A stretch of DNA of 64,000 nucleotides from an uncultured Clostridia bacterium (GCA_947626685.1 CANQTD010000005.1:1-64000), one strand, 5' to 3'. Counted from the first letter of the stretch, positions 30,900 to 39,470 are shown. Made by a program: numbers and translations. Notes: a model not told the origin generated them from the sequence alone.

Positions 30900-31105
30900 T
30901 GCCGCCGCCCCCTTTGCTGCATGTTCGGCGCGCCGCCCTTACGCATTCTTTCCTTGATCGCCTTCGCCACCTTGCATTTCCCCGCGCATTTAATTTCGCA
31001 AAGCCCATCCAAATAGCATCCTGTGCAAGGGTTCCTATACAAGAATCCGTATGCGGTTTCTGCTGCCGCTTCTGGGTCAACTCGTTTCATGATTTTGTTC
31101 GCCAT
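30896..31105 (-). CDS. Small cysteine-rich phage protein, second copy
   Basis: 69 residues from MANKIMKRVDPEAAAET with the core NPCTGCYLDGLCEIKCAGKC, paralogous to the protein at 28700. The even cysteine spacing suggests a small metal-binding knuckle. Confidence 0.6.
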   Translation of the reverse strand: MANKIMKRVDPEAAAETAYGFLYRNPCTGCYLDGLCEIKCAGKCKVAKAIKERMRKGGAPNMQQRGRRQ

Positions 31106-31118
31106 CCTTCTCCCCCCC

Positions 31119-33098
31119 CTATGCCGCCGCTCGGCTGTGCGCCTTGCCCCACTCACCCATTTCGTCCATCGGAACTTCGCGTAAGACGCGGAGCCTTGAC
31201 GTCCGCACCTGATCTTTGGCGTCTGGGACGACGACGTCATGGATATTCGTCTCGATCTCAAGAATCGCCACGTCCTTCCATCTGTTCCCGAAGTCCTGCG
31301 CGAATTCGAGTGATGCGAGATGAATACCCTTAACGGCCACCGCATCGGGATCTCCGTTCGTATCGACCGACATCCATTCGCCGATCACGAACTCCGTTTT
31401 CCCGTCGAAGTTGCTGATATATCGGCCGTTTCGTTTATGAACGGCCTTGTAGTAGCGCGCCATGACTTGATCGCCGTCATATCCCTTGAGCGGCCGCCTA
31501 TTGAACCATCGCTTATATTTCTCGAGAAACCCTTGTATTTCATCCGTCATTGCCGCGTTCCCATAGCCGCGGCATTGAACGACGTCGCACCTCTTCATGT
31601 CCTTCTTGATCTCGAGGGTGTAGAACTCTTTCTCCGGCTCCTCGATCCTGCGAACAAATAGGATCACGCTTTCGCCATGCGCTACGCGCTCGCAATAGCG
31701 TCCGACACAGTGATTTTGCCTCGCCCCCTCCTCGACGATCTCCCGCGACGTCTTTGGCATGACGATCTCGAATTTATCGTCACGCCATTCGACAAGGGGG
31801 TGCAGCGCGGTGTAAATGGCTTCGATCATTGCATCGTAGACCTGCGTCTTTTGCACCTTTACTTCGTTCGCCGACCACCTGTGCGCTGTCTTGAGATTTT
31901 TCGGCGCGCAGATTGCCGTATCCTTCAAGTTCAACCCGAGCGCGATACAGTCTGGAATGTAATCGTCGATATAATCTTTGATGAAATCCGTCATTCCGTA
32001 AAATGACTGCTGCGTCAAATAGTACTTAAACAATCGCTCCCTTGAGATGAAAGTGAAGCTGAAATCTTCGCCGCTGCGTCCATTCAGCGTTTTTATGAAT
32101 TCCAGCGCGATAGGATATACCGACCAGTCTATGTCCCAACGCTTGATCTCTTTTCTCGCGATGAGATCATAAATGCCCATCCCTCTGCAATTCTCAAGCT
32201 CGTCCATACTGTCAATGCCGAGGTCCTTCAGGTTTTTGATCCGTCTGATACGATCTCGTGCATCTTCGAAGCCCCATCCCTTTTCGCAACAATACTCTTG
32301 AAGCAATCCCGCGAGACCGAGCTTCGAAATCATTTCGAGTTTCGGCTCTCGCTCGTAATCATATAGATAATCGAAGGGATTCACATCGGCGAGCCGTACG
32401 GCCTCCGCAATCGCCGAATAGGCGTATCTACTTCCTCGGAACAGATCTTCAAGCCCCGTTGGATACGTCTTTAGTCCAAGTTGACAGATTCTCCATCCTG
32501 TCCATCCCATTCCGTGCTCTCTTCCGGGCCCTGCGATCCAGCTTCCTGTGCTCATGGAATTTTCGTGAAATCTAAAATAACTTTCTCCGCCTTTTCCCGA
32601 TAAAAGAACGTCCCGCTCCTCTTCGTCGAACGAATAATGTGCCGATATCTTTTCGCCTCGGAATTCAATGTATTTTCTTGCGATGAATAGCCTCTGCATC
32701 CATCCCTCCGGGATCCGTTCGATATAGGCGCACGCCTTCCAAAACCCGTAACCATTCGGATTTTTCATTCCGCTTTTCAAGACAACTGCCTTTGCGCAAT
32801 CCGGGCATTCGATCACTCTTGCGCTCCTCGCGTGCGAAAGCTCCACGCGCTCTCCACATGCACCGCAATAGGCTCTGTACTTCCCGCGTTTTTCTTTAAT
32901 GTAAAACATTACATTCGGGAGCAGGTCTTTTGCCCATTGTTGAACGCTGTACGGAAGTTCTTTATATGCCTCGTTGACGATCTTCTTCACCCCACGCCGC
33001 CTGCGCTTTTCGCCCTCGGCCTCTTTTCTGCAATCTTCTGCGAGCATCATTCTTTCCGCAGCACTCATTGAAACCGTAGAATACATACACATAAGCAT
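31119..33098 (-). CDS. PcfJ-like protein
   Basis: 659 residues. GARQNHCVGRYCERVAHGESVILFVRR followed by FYTLEI (about 475-510) is the recognisable PcfJ-like signature. Four cysteines near residues 75-105 (CGACG and CPDCAK) form a zinc ribbon. The last 120 residues look like a separate beta-strand domain. PcfJ was named from conjugative plasmid pCF10 and homologues occur in phages and other mobile elements; the biochemical role is unknown. Two further ATGs lie within the first five codons. Confidence 0.8.
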   Translation of the reverse strand: MLMCMYSTVSMSAAERMMLAEDCRKEAEGEKRRRRGVKKIVNEAYKELPYSVQQWAKDLLPNVMFYIKEKRGKYRAYCGACGERVELSHARSARVIECPDCAKAVVLKSGMKNPNGYGFWKACAYIERIPEGWMQRLFIARKYIEFRGEKISAHYSFDEEERDVLLSGKGGESYFRFHENSMSTGSWIAGPGREHGMGWTGWRICQLGLKTYPTGLEDLFRGSRYAYSAIAEAVRLADVNPFDYLYDYEREPKLEMISKLGLAGLLQEYCCEKGWGFEDARDRIRRIKNLKDLGIDSMDELENCRGMGIYDLIARKEIKRWDIDWSVYPIALEFIKTLNGRSGEDFSFTFISRERLFKYYLTQQSFYGMTDFIKDYIDDYIPDCIALGLNLKDTAICAPKNLKTAHRWSANEVKVQKTQVYDAMIEAIYTALHPLVEWRDDKFEIVMPKTSREIVEEGARQNHCVGRYCERVAHGESVILFVRRIEEPEKEFYTLEIKKDMKRCDVVQCRGYGNAAMTDEIQGFLEKYKRWFNRRPLKGYDGDQVMARYYKAVHKRNGRYISNFDGKTEFVIGEWMSVDTNGDPDAVAVKGIHLASLEFAQDFGNRWKDVAILEIETNIHDVVVPDAKDQVRTSRLRVLREVPMDEMGEWGKAHSRAAA

Positions 33099-33106
33099 CC
33101 ACCCCC

Positions 33107-33469
33107 TTAAAGGAAATCTTCGAGACTTATCGTCCCTTTGGGCGTTTGTCTCCCCGTTTCCCCGCTTTCCTCGGTTATCCCGAGGTATTTGCTCACGATG
33201 GCGATCGCCGCGTCGTTCCCAATGACGACGCTCACCGGCCGTGCCGCCGCCGCAGTTTCTTTACGCTTCTTTTCAGCGATTTCGCGTGCTTCCTTCTCGA
33301 TCTCTTTGAAGCAGTCCTCGGCGTTTTTGGACGGATCCACTTCGCTCCCCGGATGCCGGCCGATGACATACTCCATCACTTCCACGATCGGCTCATGCTC
33401 TTTTCTGTTCTTGTCTGTTTCAAGATCTTCCCGCATCATGCGGATGAATGCCGTTCCGTTCATACCCAT
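33107..33469 (-). CDS. PcfK-like protein
   Basis: 120 residues from MGMNGTAFIRMM. The N-terminal EDLETDKNRKEHEPIVEVMEYV and the following helical part recall PcfK-like proteins, which are usually encoded next to PcfJ, as here. GGAGGGGGGA precedes the chosen ATG. The assignment rests partly on this pairing. Confidence 0.55.
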   Translation of the reverse strand: MGMNGTAFIRMMREDLETDKNRKEHEPIVEVMEYVIGRHPGSEVDPSKNAEDCFKEIEKEAREIAEKKRKETAAAARPVSVVIGNDAAIAIVSKYLGITEESGETGRQTPKGTISLEDFL

Positions 33470-34386
33470 TCCCCCCTCCATTTTTCAAGAAGCGCGGAAA
33501 GCGCATTTTTGCACTTAATTGCAGTTCCTTCATCCATCTTGCGGATAGACGAAGTGAGTTCATCCCCGATCCTCTGGATCTCGTCAAACTTGATCTTGAA
33601 TGCGATGACGTCGCTCGAAGAGATCACGCGGCGTTGCGCTTTTGCCTCTTCGAGCTGGGCATTCTTCTCTTTCAGCTCCTTCTCGAGCTTTTCCCTCCTT
33701 TCGATCTCCGCCGCCAGAGCTTCTTTGTCTGCGCTCGGCGCGTTCTCCACTTCCGAGAGTTTCTTCTTCAATTTTTCGACTTCGCCTGAAAGGTTCTTCT
33801 CTGCCGCTTTTGCGTCGCGGAGCTTTTTCTTCTCCTCGTCATATGCTTTCTGAATTTCCGCTCGAGCAGTTTCGCTTTCATTTAGCTCCACCTTCTTATC
33901 GGCGAGCTCCCCTTCAATAAGAGAGAGCTGTTTATGCGCCTCGTCGCGTTCACGGAGCGCGTCCTGAACGGCCGCGTTCACCTCTGCCGTACTTGCCGTG
34001 TCGATGTCGATCTCCGCTTCGATCTCTTCTCTCTCGCTCTCCGTTACTGCCGCAAGCAAGGTGAGCTTCGTCACCCCCGCGGCCGCATGTTCATCGAGAT
34101 AGGCATCCGAATATGTCTCAGCGACTTTTATGTAGTTGCGCGCCTGACGGTACTTAATGCCGACCGCCTCTTCGACATATTCCGCAAACGTATCGAAGCC
34201 GCCCGCCACATAAAGTTTTGCATCGTTCATGTGCTTCAGCTTCCGTGCGAGTTCGACAAAATAACGTGCCGCCATTGTTCCGCAGGAAATGATCTGCTTG
34301 TGTGTTTCAACGAAATCCCTCTGTTCGATGGTAAGGGCCGCCGCCTGTTCGCTCAACATGAGCTGCTTAAAAGTTTCTTTTTCCAT
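33460..34386 (-). CDS. DUF3102-like protein with long coiled coil
   Basis: 308 residues from MEKETFKQLM. Residues about 30-110 (CGTMAARYFVELARKLKHM to YRQARNYIKVAETYSDAY) fit the DUF3102 helical domain often linked to DNA binding. Residues about 140-260 form a charged coiled coil. In phages such proteins may act in DNA partition or replication; that is inference. Confidence 0.65.
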   Translation of the reverse strand: MEKETFKQLMLSEQAAALTIEQRDFVETHKQIISCGTMAARYFVELARKLKHMNDAKLYVAGGFDTFAEYVEEAVGIKYRQARNYIKVAETYSDAYLDEHAAAGVTKLTLLAAVTESEREEIEAEIDIDTASTAEVNAAVQDALRERDEAHKQLSLIEGELADKKVELNESETARAEIQKAYDEEKKKLRDAKAAEKNLSGEVEKLKKKLSEVENAPSADKEALAAEIERREKLEKELKEKNAQLEEAKAQRRVISSSDVIAFKIKFDEIQRIGDELTSSIRKMDEGTAIKCKNALSALLEKWRGEWV

Positions 34387-34414
34387 GATTCCTCCAAGTA
34401 ATTTTTTATTTCGG

Positions 34415-34576
34415 TTATGATTGCCGCTTCTTCTTTTTTCCCTGCTCTCGGCGATGCTCGGCACGCTTTTCTTTGATGACGGGGCATCCCCCACCGCGCC
34501 TCTTTTCAAAGACGCATCGCTTCTTTGGACAGTTCAGACAAACTTTGCTTTCGTCGAATGCGGTGTAGTTGTTCAT
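34415..34576 (-). CDS. Small cysteine-rich basic phage protein
   Basis: 53 residues from MNNYTAFDESKVCLNC, with CLNCPKKRCVFEKRRGGGC as a probable metal knuckle and a very basic tail (HRREQGKKKKRQS). Start chosen because GAGGAG lies eight bases upstream. Confidence 0.55.
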   Translation of the reverse strand: MNNYTAFDESKVCLNCPKKRCVFEKRRGGGCPVIKEKRAEHRREQGKKKKRQS

Positions 34577-34623
34577 CGGCTTCACTCCTCGTTTTCTCTG
34601 CGCCTCTTCTTCGACGCGGCGAA

Positions 34624-35106
34624 TCACACTTTGAAGCCGCTCGCCCGGGTCTGTTCATCAATGACGATTTTCTCATGGCAGAATGCGCCGGCATTCCCAT
34701 TGACAAGCATCCCTGTTTTTTCCATATCCTTCTGGCTATACGCGAATGCGTAGCTCTCGCCCCTATGAAAGGCGCGGAATACCCTCTCCGCCGTATCCCA
34801 ATCTTTCGCAACGATGAGCGTCCAGCCGCCGCAAAACGGATATTCTGGAGTCGTCCCGTATGTAAAGTAGAAGTTGTGCGCCTTTTGGGATTTCCCCGTG
34901 CCGCCGCCCTCCTTTGTCTCCCCTGACGATGCGGCAACACTTGAATTTTTGGCGAGCACCCATGTGTTCCTTGCTTTCATCGCCCACTTGACGCGCATCT
35001 CTGCGCGTATCCAAAGCACCACGATTACGACGAGGACCACCACCAAGATCGCGATCATGATCGTTGATACCGTCAACATTGTTTTTGCTGTGCTAAGAGT
35101 TGTCAT
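34624..35106 (-). CDS. Phage membrane protein
   Basis: 160 residues with one N-terminal membrane helix (about 12-33), a short low-complexity linker, and a soluble domain with NFYFTYGTTPEYPFCGGW and RVFRAFHRG. The domain recurs in phage early regions without known function. ATGA overlap with the upstream gene. Confidence 0.55.
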   Translation of the reverse strand: MTTLSTAKTMLTVSTIMIAILVVVLVVIVVLWIRAEMRVKWAMKARNTWVLAKNSSVAASSGETKEGGGTGKSQKAHNFYFTYGTTPEYPFCGGWTLIVAKDWDTAERVFRAFHRGESYAFAYSQKDMEKTGMLVNGNAGAFCHEKIVIDEQTRASGFKV

Positions 35107-35831
35107 TTTCTTTTTCCTCCATAAATGATTTTTTCGGTTTCTTCAAGATTTGCCGCGGCATATGCCGTCTTTGCCATTTCGGAGAGCTCCGCCGCCCGTG
35201 CCGCCGCCTCCCCGAGATCAATCGCGTCTCTGTCTGCGACCGTCTCCTCTTCAAGATCTTCTTCGCGGTCCCCTTCGGGATCTTCTTCGGAGTCCTCCAG
35301 ACCCTCCGCCCTGATGTCTTCGAGTGCTTCCGCGCCATGAACCCGCCCCTCGCGCGTCCAATCGAGATATTCGACAAGGACATTGGGATTTACGATACAC
35401 ATGATGCGCGGGACTCCATCGCAGGAGTCGATCTCGTCGCCGATCTGCTCAGCCCAGCCGAGTTCTCGCAGATCCTTCCGAGCCAAGCTCATTGCTTCGC
35501 AAAACTCATTGAGAAAGATGCGGTTCGCCTCCTTCGACAACGATTTGAGCTTGCTGAAAATCGCATCGGCGATCTTGAACTTGCCCTCCGTGACGATCCT
35601 CATGTTCGCGAAGAACTCGAATGTCGTATGCGGGACGATGCGCTCGCCCGTCGCCGCATCGATCATTCCATCGCTCTCGTCGGTTTTGTGGAACATGTCG
35701 AGCTGCTCCGCGTCCTTATAAAACGATATGCGAAGCGGGTAGCCCTCCGCATTCACTTCTGCGCGAAGGTTCGTTTCATCGCCGACATATTTCATCAGCT
35801 TTGCAATTTGCAATTTGAAGCCTTCAAACAT
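35103..35831 (-). CDS. Phage hypothetical protein with acidic linker
   Basis: 242 residues from MFEGFKLQIAKLMKYVG. The N-terminal 150 residues are an alpha/beta domain; residues about 165-205 are a run of Glu/Asp (GLEDSEEDPEGDREEDLEEE), then an alanine-rich helix. GGAGGAAAG precedes the start. Function unknown. Confidence 0.5.
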   Translation of the reverse strand: MFEGFKLQIAKLMKYVGDETNLRAEVNAEGYPLRISFYKDAEQLDMFHKTDESDGMIDAATGERIVPHTTFEFFANMRIVTEGKFKIADAIFSKLKSLSKEANRIFLNEFCEAMSLARKDLRELGWAEQIGDEIDSCDGVPRIMCIVNPNVLVEYLDWTREGRVHGAEALEDIRAEGLEDSEEDPEGDREEDLEEETVADRDAIDLGEAAARAAELSEMAKTAYAAANLEETEKIIYGGKRK

Positions 35832-35856
35832 GCTTTCCTCCTTCTTTGATAGATTT

Positions 35857-36042
35857 TTACGCTTCAGAGCTATGTACTTTCTCGCTCTCTTCTTTTGCCT
35901 TTTTTTCCTGCTTCCATCGTTCAAAGTCTCGCTGAACATTCGGGTCTTCGAAGGCCTTCGCCACGATGCTCAAAAGTGGCCTCGCGAGTTTCCGTCGCGT
36001 AAACGGCGGGACTTTCTCGGGATCAATCTGAATTCCCTCCAT
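35857..36042 (-). CDS. Small phage protein (61 residues)
   Basis: MEGIQIDPEKVPPFTRRKLA followed by a charged helical tail. It lies in the early operon between the Cro-like gene and the 242-residue gene. No family recognised. Confidence 0.5.
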   Translation of the reverse strand: MEGIQIDPEKVPPFTRRKLARPLLSIVAKAFEDPNVQRDFERWKQEKKAKEESEKVHSSEA

Positions 36043-36057
36043 CGTCTCTCCTCAGCA

Positions 36058-36261
36058 TCATGCCGCACGCTTCTTTGCGAGCTGATCGAGCGTCATTTCG
36101 GGGAAAAATTCATCGCGAATTTTTTTCAATTCATCGATATAAAACTTTGATTTCCCCTCAATTTTTGCCCGCACAGTATTCCTGTGCAGATTGAGAAGTT
36201 TCGCGATGTCTTCGACCGTTACGCCTTCGATCACCATCTTTGCCTTCAATTCCGAATACAT
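36058..36261 (-). CDS. Cro-like helix-turn-helix regulator
   Basis: 67 residues; VTVEDIAKLLNLHRNTVRAKIEGKS is a helix-turn-helix. It is the first gene of the leftward early operon, divergent from the repressor, and AGGAGGAG precedes its ATG. It probably represses the repressor promoter during lytic growth, as Cro does. Confidence 0.75.
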   Translation of the reverse strand: MYSELKAKMVIEGVTVEDIAKLLNLHRNTVRAKIEGKSKFYIDELKKIRDEFFPEMTLDQLAKKRAA

Positions 36262-36281
36262 TTGTCTCCTCCTTTTTGTTT

Positions 36282-36355
36282 GTGCGTTCGCACCAATTTT
36301 CTTTCATTATATGGGCGTTCGCACCGTTTGTCAAGAAAAATATATGCTTTCGCAC
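36282..36355. promoter_or_regulatory. Lysogeny switch: three operators and leftward early promoter
   Basis: Three related 12-bp sites: GTGCGTTCGCAC (282-293), GGGCGTTCGCAC (313-324) and ATGCTTTCGCAC (344-355, all +36000); the first is a perfect palindrome. On the minus strand TTGACA (36334-36329), 17-bp spacer, TATAAT (36311-36306) forms the early promoter, with the middle operator inside its spacer, so repressor binding would block it. Confidence 0.8.
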
Positions 36356-36384
36356 AAATTTTTTTCTGAATTTATAAAAAAAAC

Positions 36385-36413
36385 TTGCAAATGCACCTTT
36401 TTTTGTGTATAAT
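36385..36413 (+). promoter_or_regulatory. Repressor promoter
   Basis: TTGCAA (36385-36390), 17-bp spacer, TATAAT (36408-36413). It drives the repressor, with another TGCACC/GGTGC half-site pair around it (391-397 and 415-419), so autoregulation is likely. Confidence 0.75.
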
Positions 36414-36442
36414 AGGTGCGTACCATAAAAGGGGAAAACAAA

Positions 36443-36745
36443 ATGGACTTATATGATCGGCTTGATAAAATGTTGAAAGATAAGGGTCTGACAAAGCGTG
36501 CGCTTTGCGAAGGTGCCGGCATCTCATACAATACGCTCGCAAGCCTTTTCAAACGCCGTAGCTCTCGAATCGAAATAGACACGCTCCGAAAAATCGCAGA
36601 TTTTCTCGGGACGACCATCGAATATCTGACAACGGGGAAAGAGGAACTTGGTGCGATTTCTGATCAAGAGGCCGCGCTCGTTCTCGCCTATCGGAACAAT
36701 CCCGCCATGCGTGAAGCCGTTGATAAACTTCTTGGGATCAATTAA
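36443..36745 (+). CDS. CI-type prophage repressor (XRE family)
   Basis: 100 residues from MDLYDRLDKMLKDKG with AAGGGGAAAAC upstream. The XRE helix-turn-helix spans about residues 10-62 (TKRALCEGAGISYNTLASLFKRR). The short C-terminal part has no peptidase domain, so induction does not use RecA-stimulated self-cleavage of this protein. It should hold the lytic promoter silent through the three operators upstream. Confidence 0.85.
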   Translation: MDLYDRLDKMLKDKGLTKRALCEGAGISYNTLASLFKRRSSRIEIDTLRKIADFLGTTIEYLTTGKEELGAISDQEAALVLAYRNNPAMREAVDKLLGIN

Positions 36746-36777
36746 AAAACGTCCCTTTCGGGACGGAGGAGAACAAT

Positions 36778-37674
36778 ATGAATGCAAAAAAAGCGTATAT
36801 CTTACTTTTTTCGCTCTCTGCTTTTTTCGGGATATTGGGCGTTATCTTCTTTTTCGTAAATATAACGTGCGCCGCCCTTGCATTGGCCGTCGCCGCGCTC
36901 CTTCTGTTCACGGGGCTATACTACCTGTATCTCTATAACAAAGCAAACGAGGCGATGGCGAAACAAGAATCGGAAGCCCATGCGGCGGAGGAGCGCGCAA
37001 AAGAAGAGGCGGAATATTTCGCTCCTGTCGTCGCCGAATACGAAGGCCGCGAATTGCACGCGCTCCCTGACGACTATGTCGTCATCGACCTTGAAACGAC
37101 TGGGTTCAACGAAAACAACGACGAGATCGTCGAACTCGGTGCTCTCAAAATTCGGAATGGTGAGATCGTAGACCGATTCTCCCGTCTCGTCAAGCCGCGG
37201 CACCCGATCCCTGCCGCCGCCTCCGCGGTGAACGGAATATGGAACGAGATGCTCGCGGACGCCCCCGGCCTCCCCGAAGCGATCCCCCCTTTCGTCGACT
37301 TCATAGGAGATGACATCCTCGTCGGCCAAAACGTTTTCTTTGATATCAAATTTACCTATGTCGCCGCCTACCGTCATCTGCATCAAAAGGTCCTGCGCAA
37401 TGACTATGTCGATATTCTCTCCCTGAGCCGCCGCCTCTTCCCGGGGCTTCCGAACTATAAGCTCGGAACGCTCGCGGCGCATTTCGGGATCGCGGTCGAC
37501 GCGGCCCACCGCGCCGGCGACGATTGCCTGACCGAGCTTCACTGCTACCAATACATACAAAATTATGTGACGAAAAATCAAATCGATCTTGCTCAACTCT
37601 TTGGGGAAGAGCGGGCCTCCGCCGTCGAAGCGGAAGCCGCCGTCTCCGATTCCGATCATAAAATTTCCGAATAA
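36778..37674 (+). CDS. Membrane-anchored DEDDh 3'-5' exonuclease
   Basis: 298 residues. Two membrane helices (about 6-28 and 33-53), a charged linker, then a DnaQ-type exonuclease domain (about 100-265) with all expected residues: D and E in VVIDLETTG, the D of GQNVFFDIKF, and H and D in AHRAGDDC. The family degrades DNA or RNA 3'-5'. Co-oriented between repressor and integrase, it is likely expressed in the lysogen, where membrane placement would suit attack on incoming DNA or RNA. That role is inference. Confidence 0.8.
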   Translation: MNAKKAYILLFSLSAFFGILGVIFFFVNITCAALALAVAALLLFTGLYYLYLYNKANEAMAKQESEAHAAEERAKEEAEYFAPVVAEYEGRELHALPDDYVVIDLETTGFNENNDEIVELGALKIRNGEIVDRFSRLVKPRHPIPAAASAVNGIWNEMLADAPGLPEAIPPFVDFIGDDILVGQNVFFDIKFTYVAAYRHLHQKVLRNDYVDILSLSRRLFPGLPNYKLGTLAAHFGIAVDAAHRAGDDCLTELHCYQYIQNYVTKNQIDLAQLFGEERASAVEAEAAVSDSDHKISE

Positions 37675-37685
37675 CCGAGGATATT

Positions 37686-39188
37686 ATGAAAGCTGTAATT
37701 TATGCTCGCTTTTCATCGCATGCGCAAAAGGACGCCTCGATCGAACAGCAGCTTGCGGACTGCCGTGACTTCGCACGCCGAAACGAGATCACCATCGTCG
37801 GCGAATACTGCGACCACGCCCTCACGGGAAAAACGGACAAGCGTCAAGAATTTTTACGCATGATCCGCGATGCTTCCAAAGAGAAATGGTCCGCCATTAT
37901 CGTTTGGAAAACCGATCGCTTCGCCCGCAATCGGTACGACTCCGCCATGTATAAGGCAAAGCTCAAAAAGCACCATGTCCGCGTCATTTCAGCCAAAGAA
38001 TCTATTCCCGATGGCCCCGAAGGGATTCTCCTCGAGTCCATTCTTGAAGGCTCTGCCGAATACTATTCCGCGAACCTCGCGCAAAACGTCTCTCGCGGCA
38101 TGCGCGACAATGCACTGAAATGCAAGGCGAACGGCTCGATTGCGACAGGATACGTTAAGGGTCCCGACGGAAAATATCAGATCGACCCCGACGCGGCAAG
38201 TGTTATACGCGAAATCTTTGAAGCGTATGCCGCAGGCTCCGGCGTCTCATCCATCATTGCGTCATTGAATGCGCGCGGGTTAAGAACGTCTCGCGGGACG
38301 CCGTGGAACAAAAACAGTCTGCAACGCATTTTGAGCAACGAAAATTATATCGGCGTGTACCATTGGGGCGACACGCGCATCGAAGGCGGCGTTCCCGCTA
38401 TTGTCTCGCGCGACGTCTTTGAGGCCGCGCAATCGCACCGAAAACGGATGGCATGGGCACCCTCCGCCTCCCGCGCCGACGTCGATTATTTGCTTACCGG
38501 TAAAATTTTCTGCGGGCTGTGCGAAAAGCCAATGATCGGATTCAGCGGGACGGGGCAATCCGGGAAGAAATATCATTATTACCGTTGCGTCGGGCATCGT
38601 GAAAATCTCTGTAATAAAAAGGCAATCTGGAAGGAATTCATTGAAAAGAGAATCGTCGAAGACACCAAAATGTATTGCCTCAGCGATCCCATGATCAAAG
38701 TGATCGTCGACGCTGCGATCGAATTGCAAGAAAAAGAACGAAACAACGACGAGACTCTCGCCGCCTATCAAAATGAACTCAATTCCGTAAAGAAGAGCAT
38801 CCGAAATATCGTGGACGCCATCGAACAAGGCGTCATCACTCCCTCCATGAAGGAACGGCTCATGGATCTTGAAGCGAGGAAAGCAGACCTCGAATATGCG
38901 ATCGAGGATGAGATGATCGAGAAACCCGCCCTTACGCGCGATCAGCTCACCTATTGGCTCGAGCGGTTCCGCGACGGCGACCCCGACGATCCCGAATATC
39001 GCGCGACCTTCCTCGACGTCTTCGTCTCCGCCGTATATATCTATAATGACGGCTATCGCGTCGCTTGTAACTTTGACAAAAACAACAGCATGGTATCATT
39101 CTCCTTTGTAAATGAAATAGAGGCGCAGACAGAACACTCGGAAGAAGTGTTTGTCTACGCCCCCGGTGGTGGACCTGCGCAGAGTTGA
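37686..39188 (+). CDS. Large serine recombinase (phage integrase)
   Basis: 500 residues. The resolvase domain begins with YARFSSHAQKDASIEQQL (catalytic serine near residue 10) and includes KTDRFARNRYD. The recombinase domain follows (about 170-270), then a zinc ribbon (CGLC ... RCVGHRENLC) and a coiled coil (about 350-400). This architecture is that of phiC31/TP901-type integrases. The last seven codons and the stop lie inside the 3' end of tmRNA on the opposite strand, marking the right attachment site. Confidence 0.93.
   Translation: MKAVIYARFSSHAQKDASIEQQLADCRDFARRNEITIVGEYCDHALTGKTDKRQEFLRMIRDASKEKWSAIIVWKTDRFARNRYDSAMYKAKLKKHHVRVISAKESIPDGPEGILLESILEGSAEYYSANLAQNVSRGMRDNALKCKANGSIATGYVKGPDGKYQIDPDAASVIREIFEAYAAGSGVSSIIASLNARGLRTSRGTPWNKNSLQRILSNENYIGVYHWGDTRIEGGVPAIVSRDVFEAAQSHRKRMAWAPSASRADVDYLLTGKIFCGLCEKPMIGFSGTGQSGKKYHYYRCVGHRENLCNKKAIWKEFIEKRIVEDTKMYCLSDPMIKVIVDAAIELQEKERNNDETLAAYQNELNSVKKSIRNIVDAIEQGVITPSMKERLMDLEARKADLEYAIEDEMIEKPALTRDQLTYWLERFRDGDPDDPEYRATFLDVFVSAVYIYNDGYRVACNFDKNNSMVSFSFVNEIEAQTEHSEEVFVYAPGGGPAQS
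39167..39175. other. Candidate prophage right attachment core (attR)
   Basis: TGGTGGACC, the complement of the tmRNA 3' terminus including CCA, repeated at 3166-3174. The distance gives a prophage of about 36.0 kb. Confidence 0.45.
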
Positions 39189-39398
39189 ACTGCGGTCTTA
39201 CAAGGTTCAATCGCGGACACTACACGCTTAGTCTATGGTCGGTCTCGCAGGCGGGCAGTCCACAGACAATCTGCGCCGCTTGCATACTTCCGAAATTCAT
39301 CGGCGTGCGGGGGAAGTCCGCCGCGCGTCAACGTTCCCTACTTGATAACGCCCTGCTCCCGCGCCGTAGGCAACGCGGGGAGGACGGAGCGTAATTGT

Positions 39399-39470
39399 TT
39401 ACGCCGCAAGCGCAAGGCGACGAGCCGAAGCTCTGCGCGCCGTTGCACGTCTCGTTGACTTTTCGTCAGC
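39399..39470 (-). other. tmRNA proteolysis tag reading frame
   Basis: From GCT at 39470 the frame reads ADEKSTRRATARRASARR then LALAA and TAA. The resume codon is inferred from its place after TTTTAATT. The final LALAA is the standard degradation signal; 23 residues and seven arginines are unusual against the common 8-15-residue tags. Confidence 0.75.

Noticed and set aside
36443-36745. LexA-like self-cleaving repressor
   Set aside because: The protein has only a DNA-binding domain and about 40 further residues; no peptidase serine/lysine domain fits.
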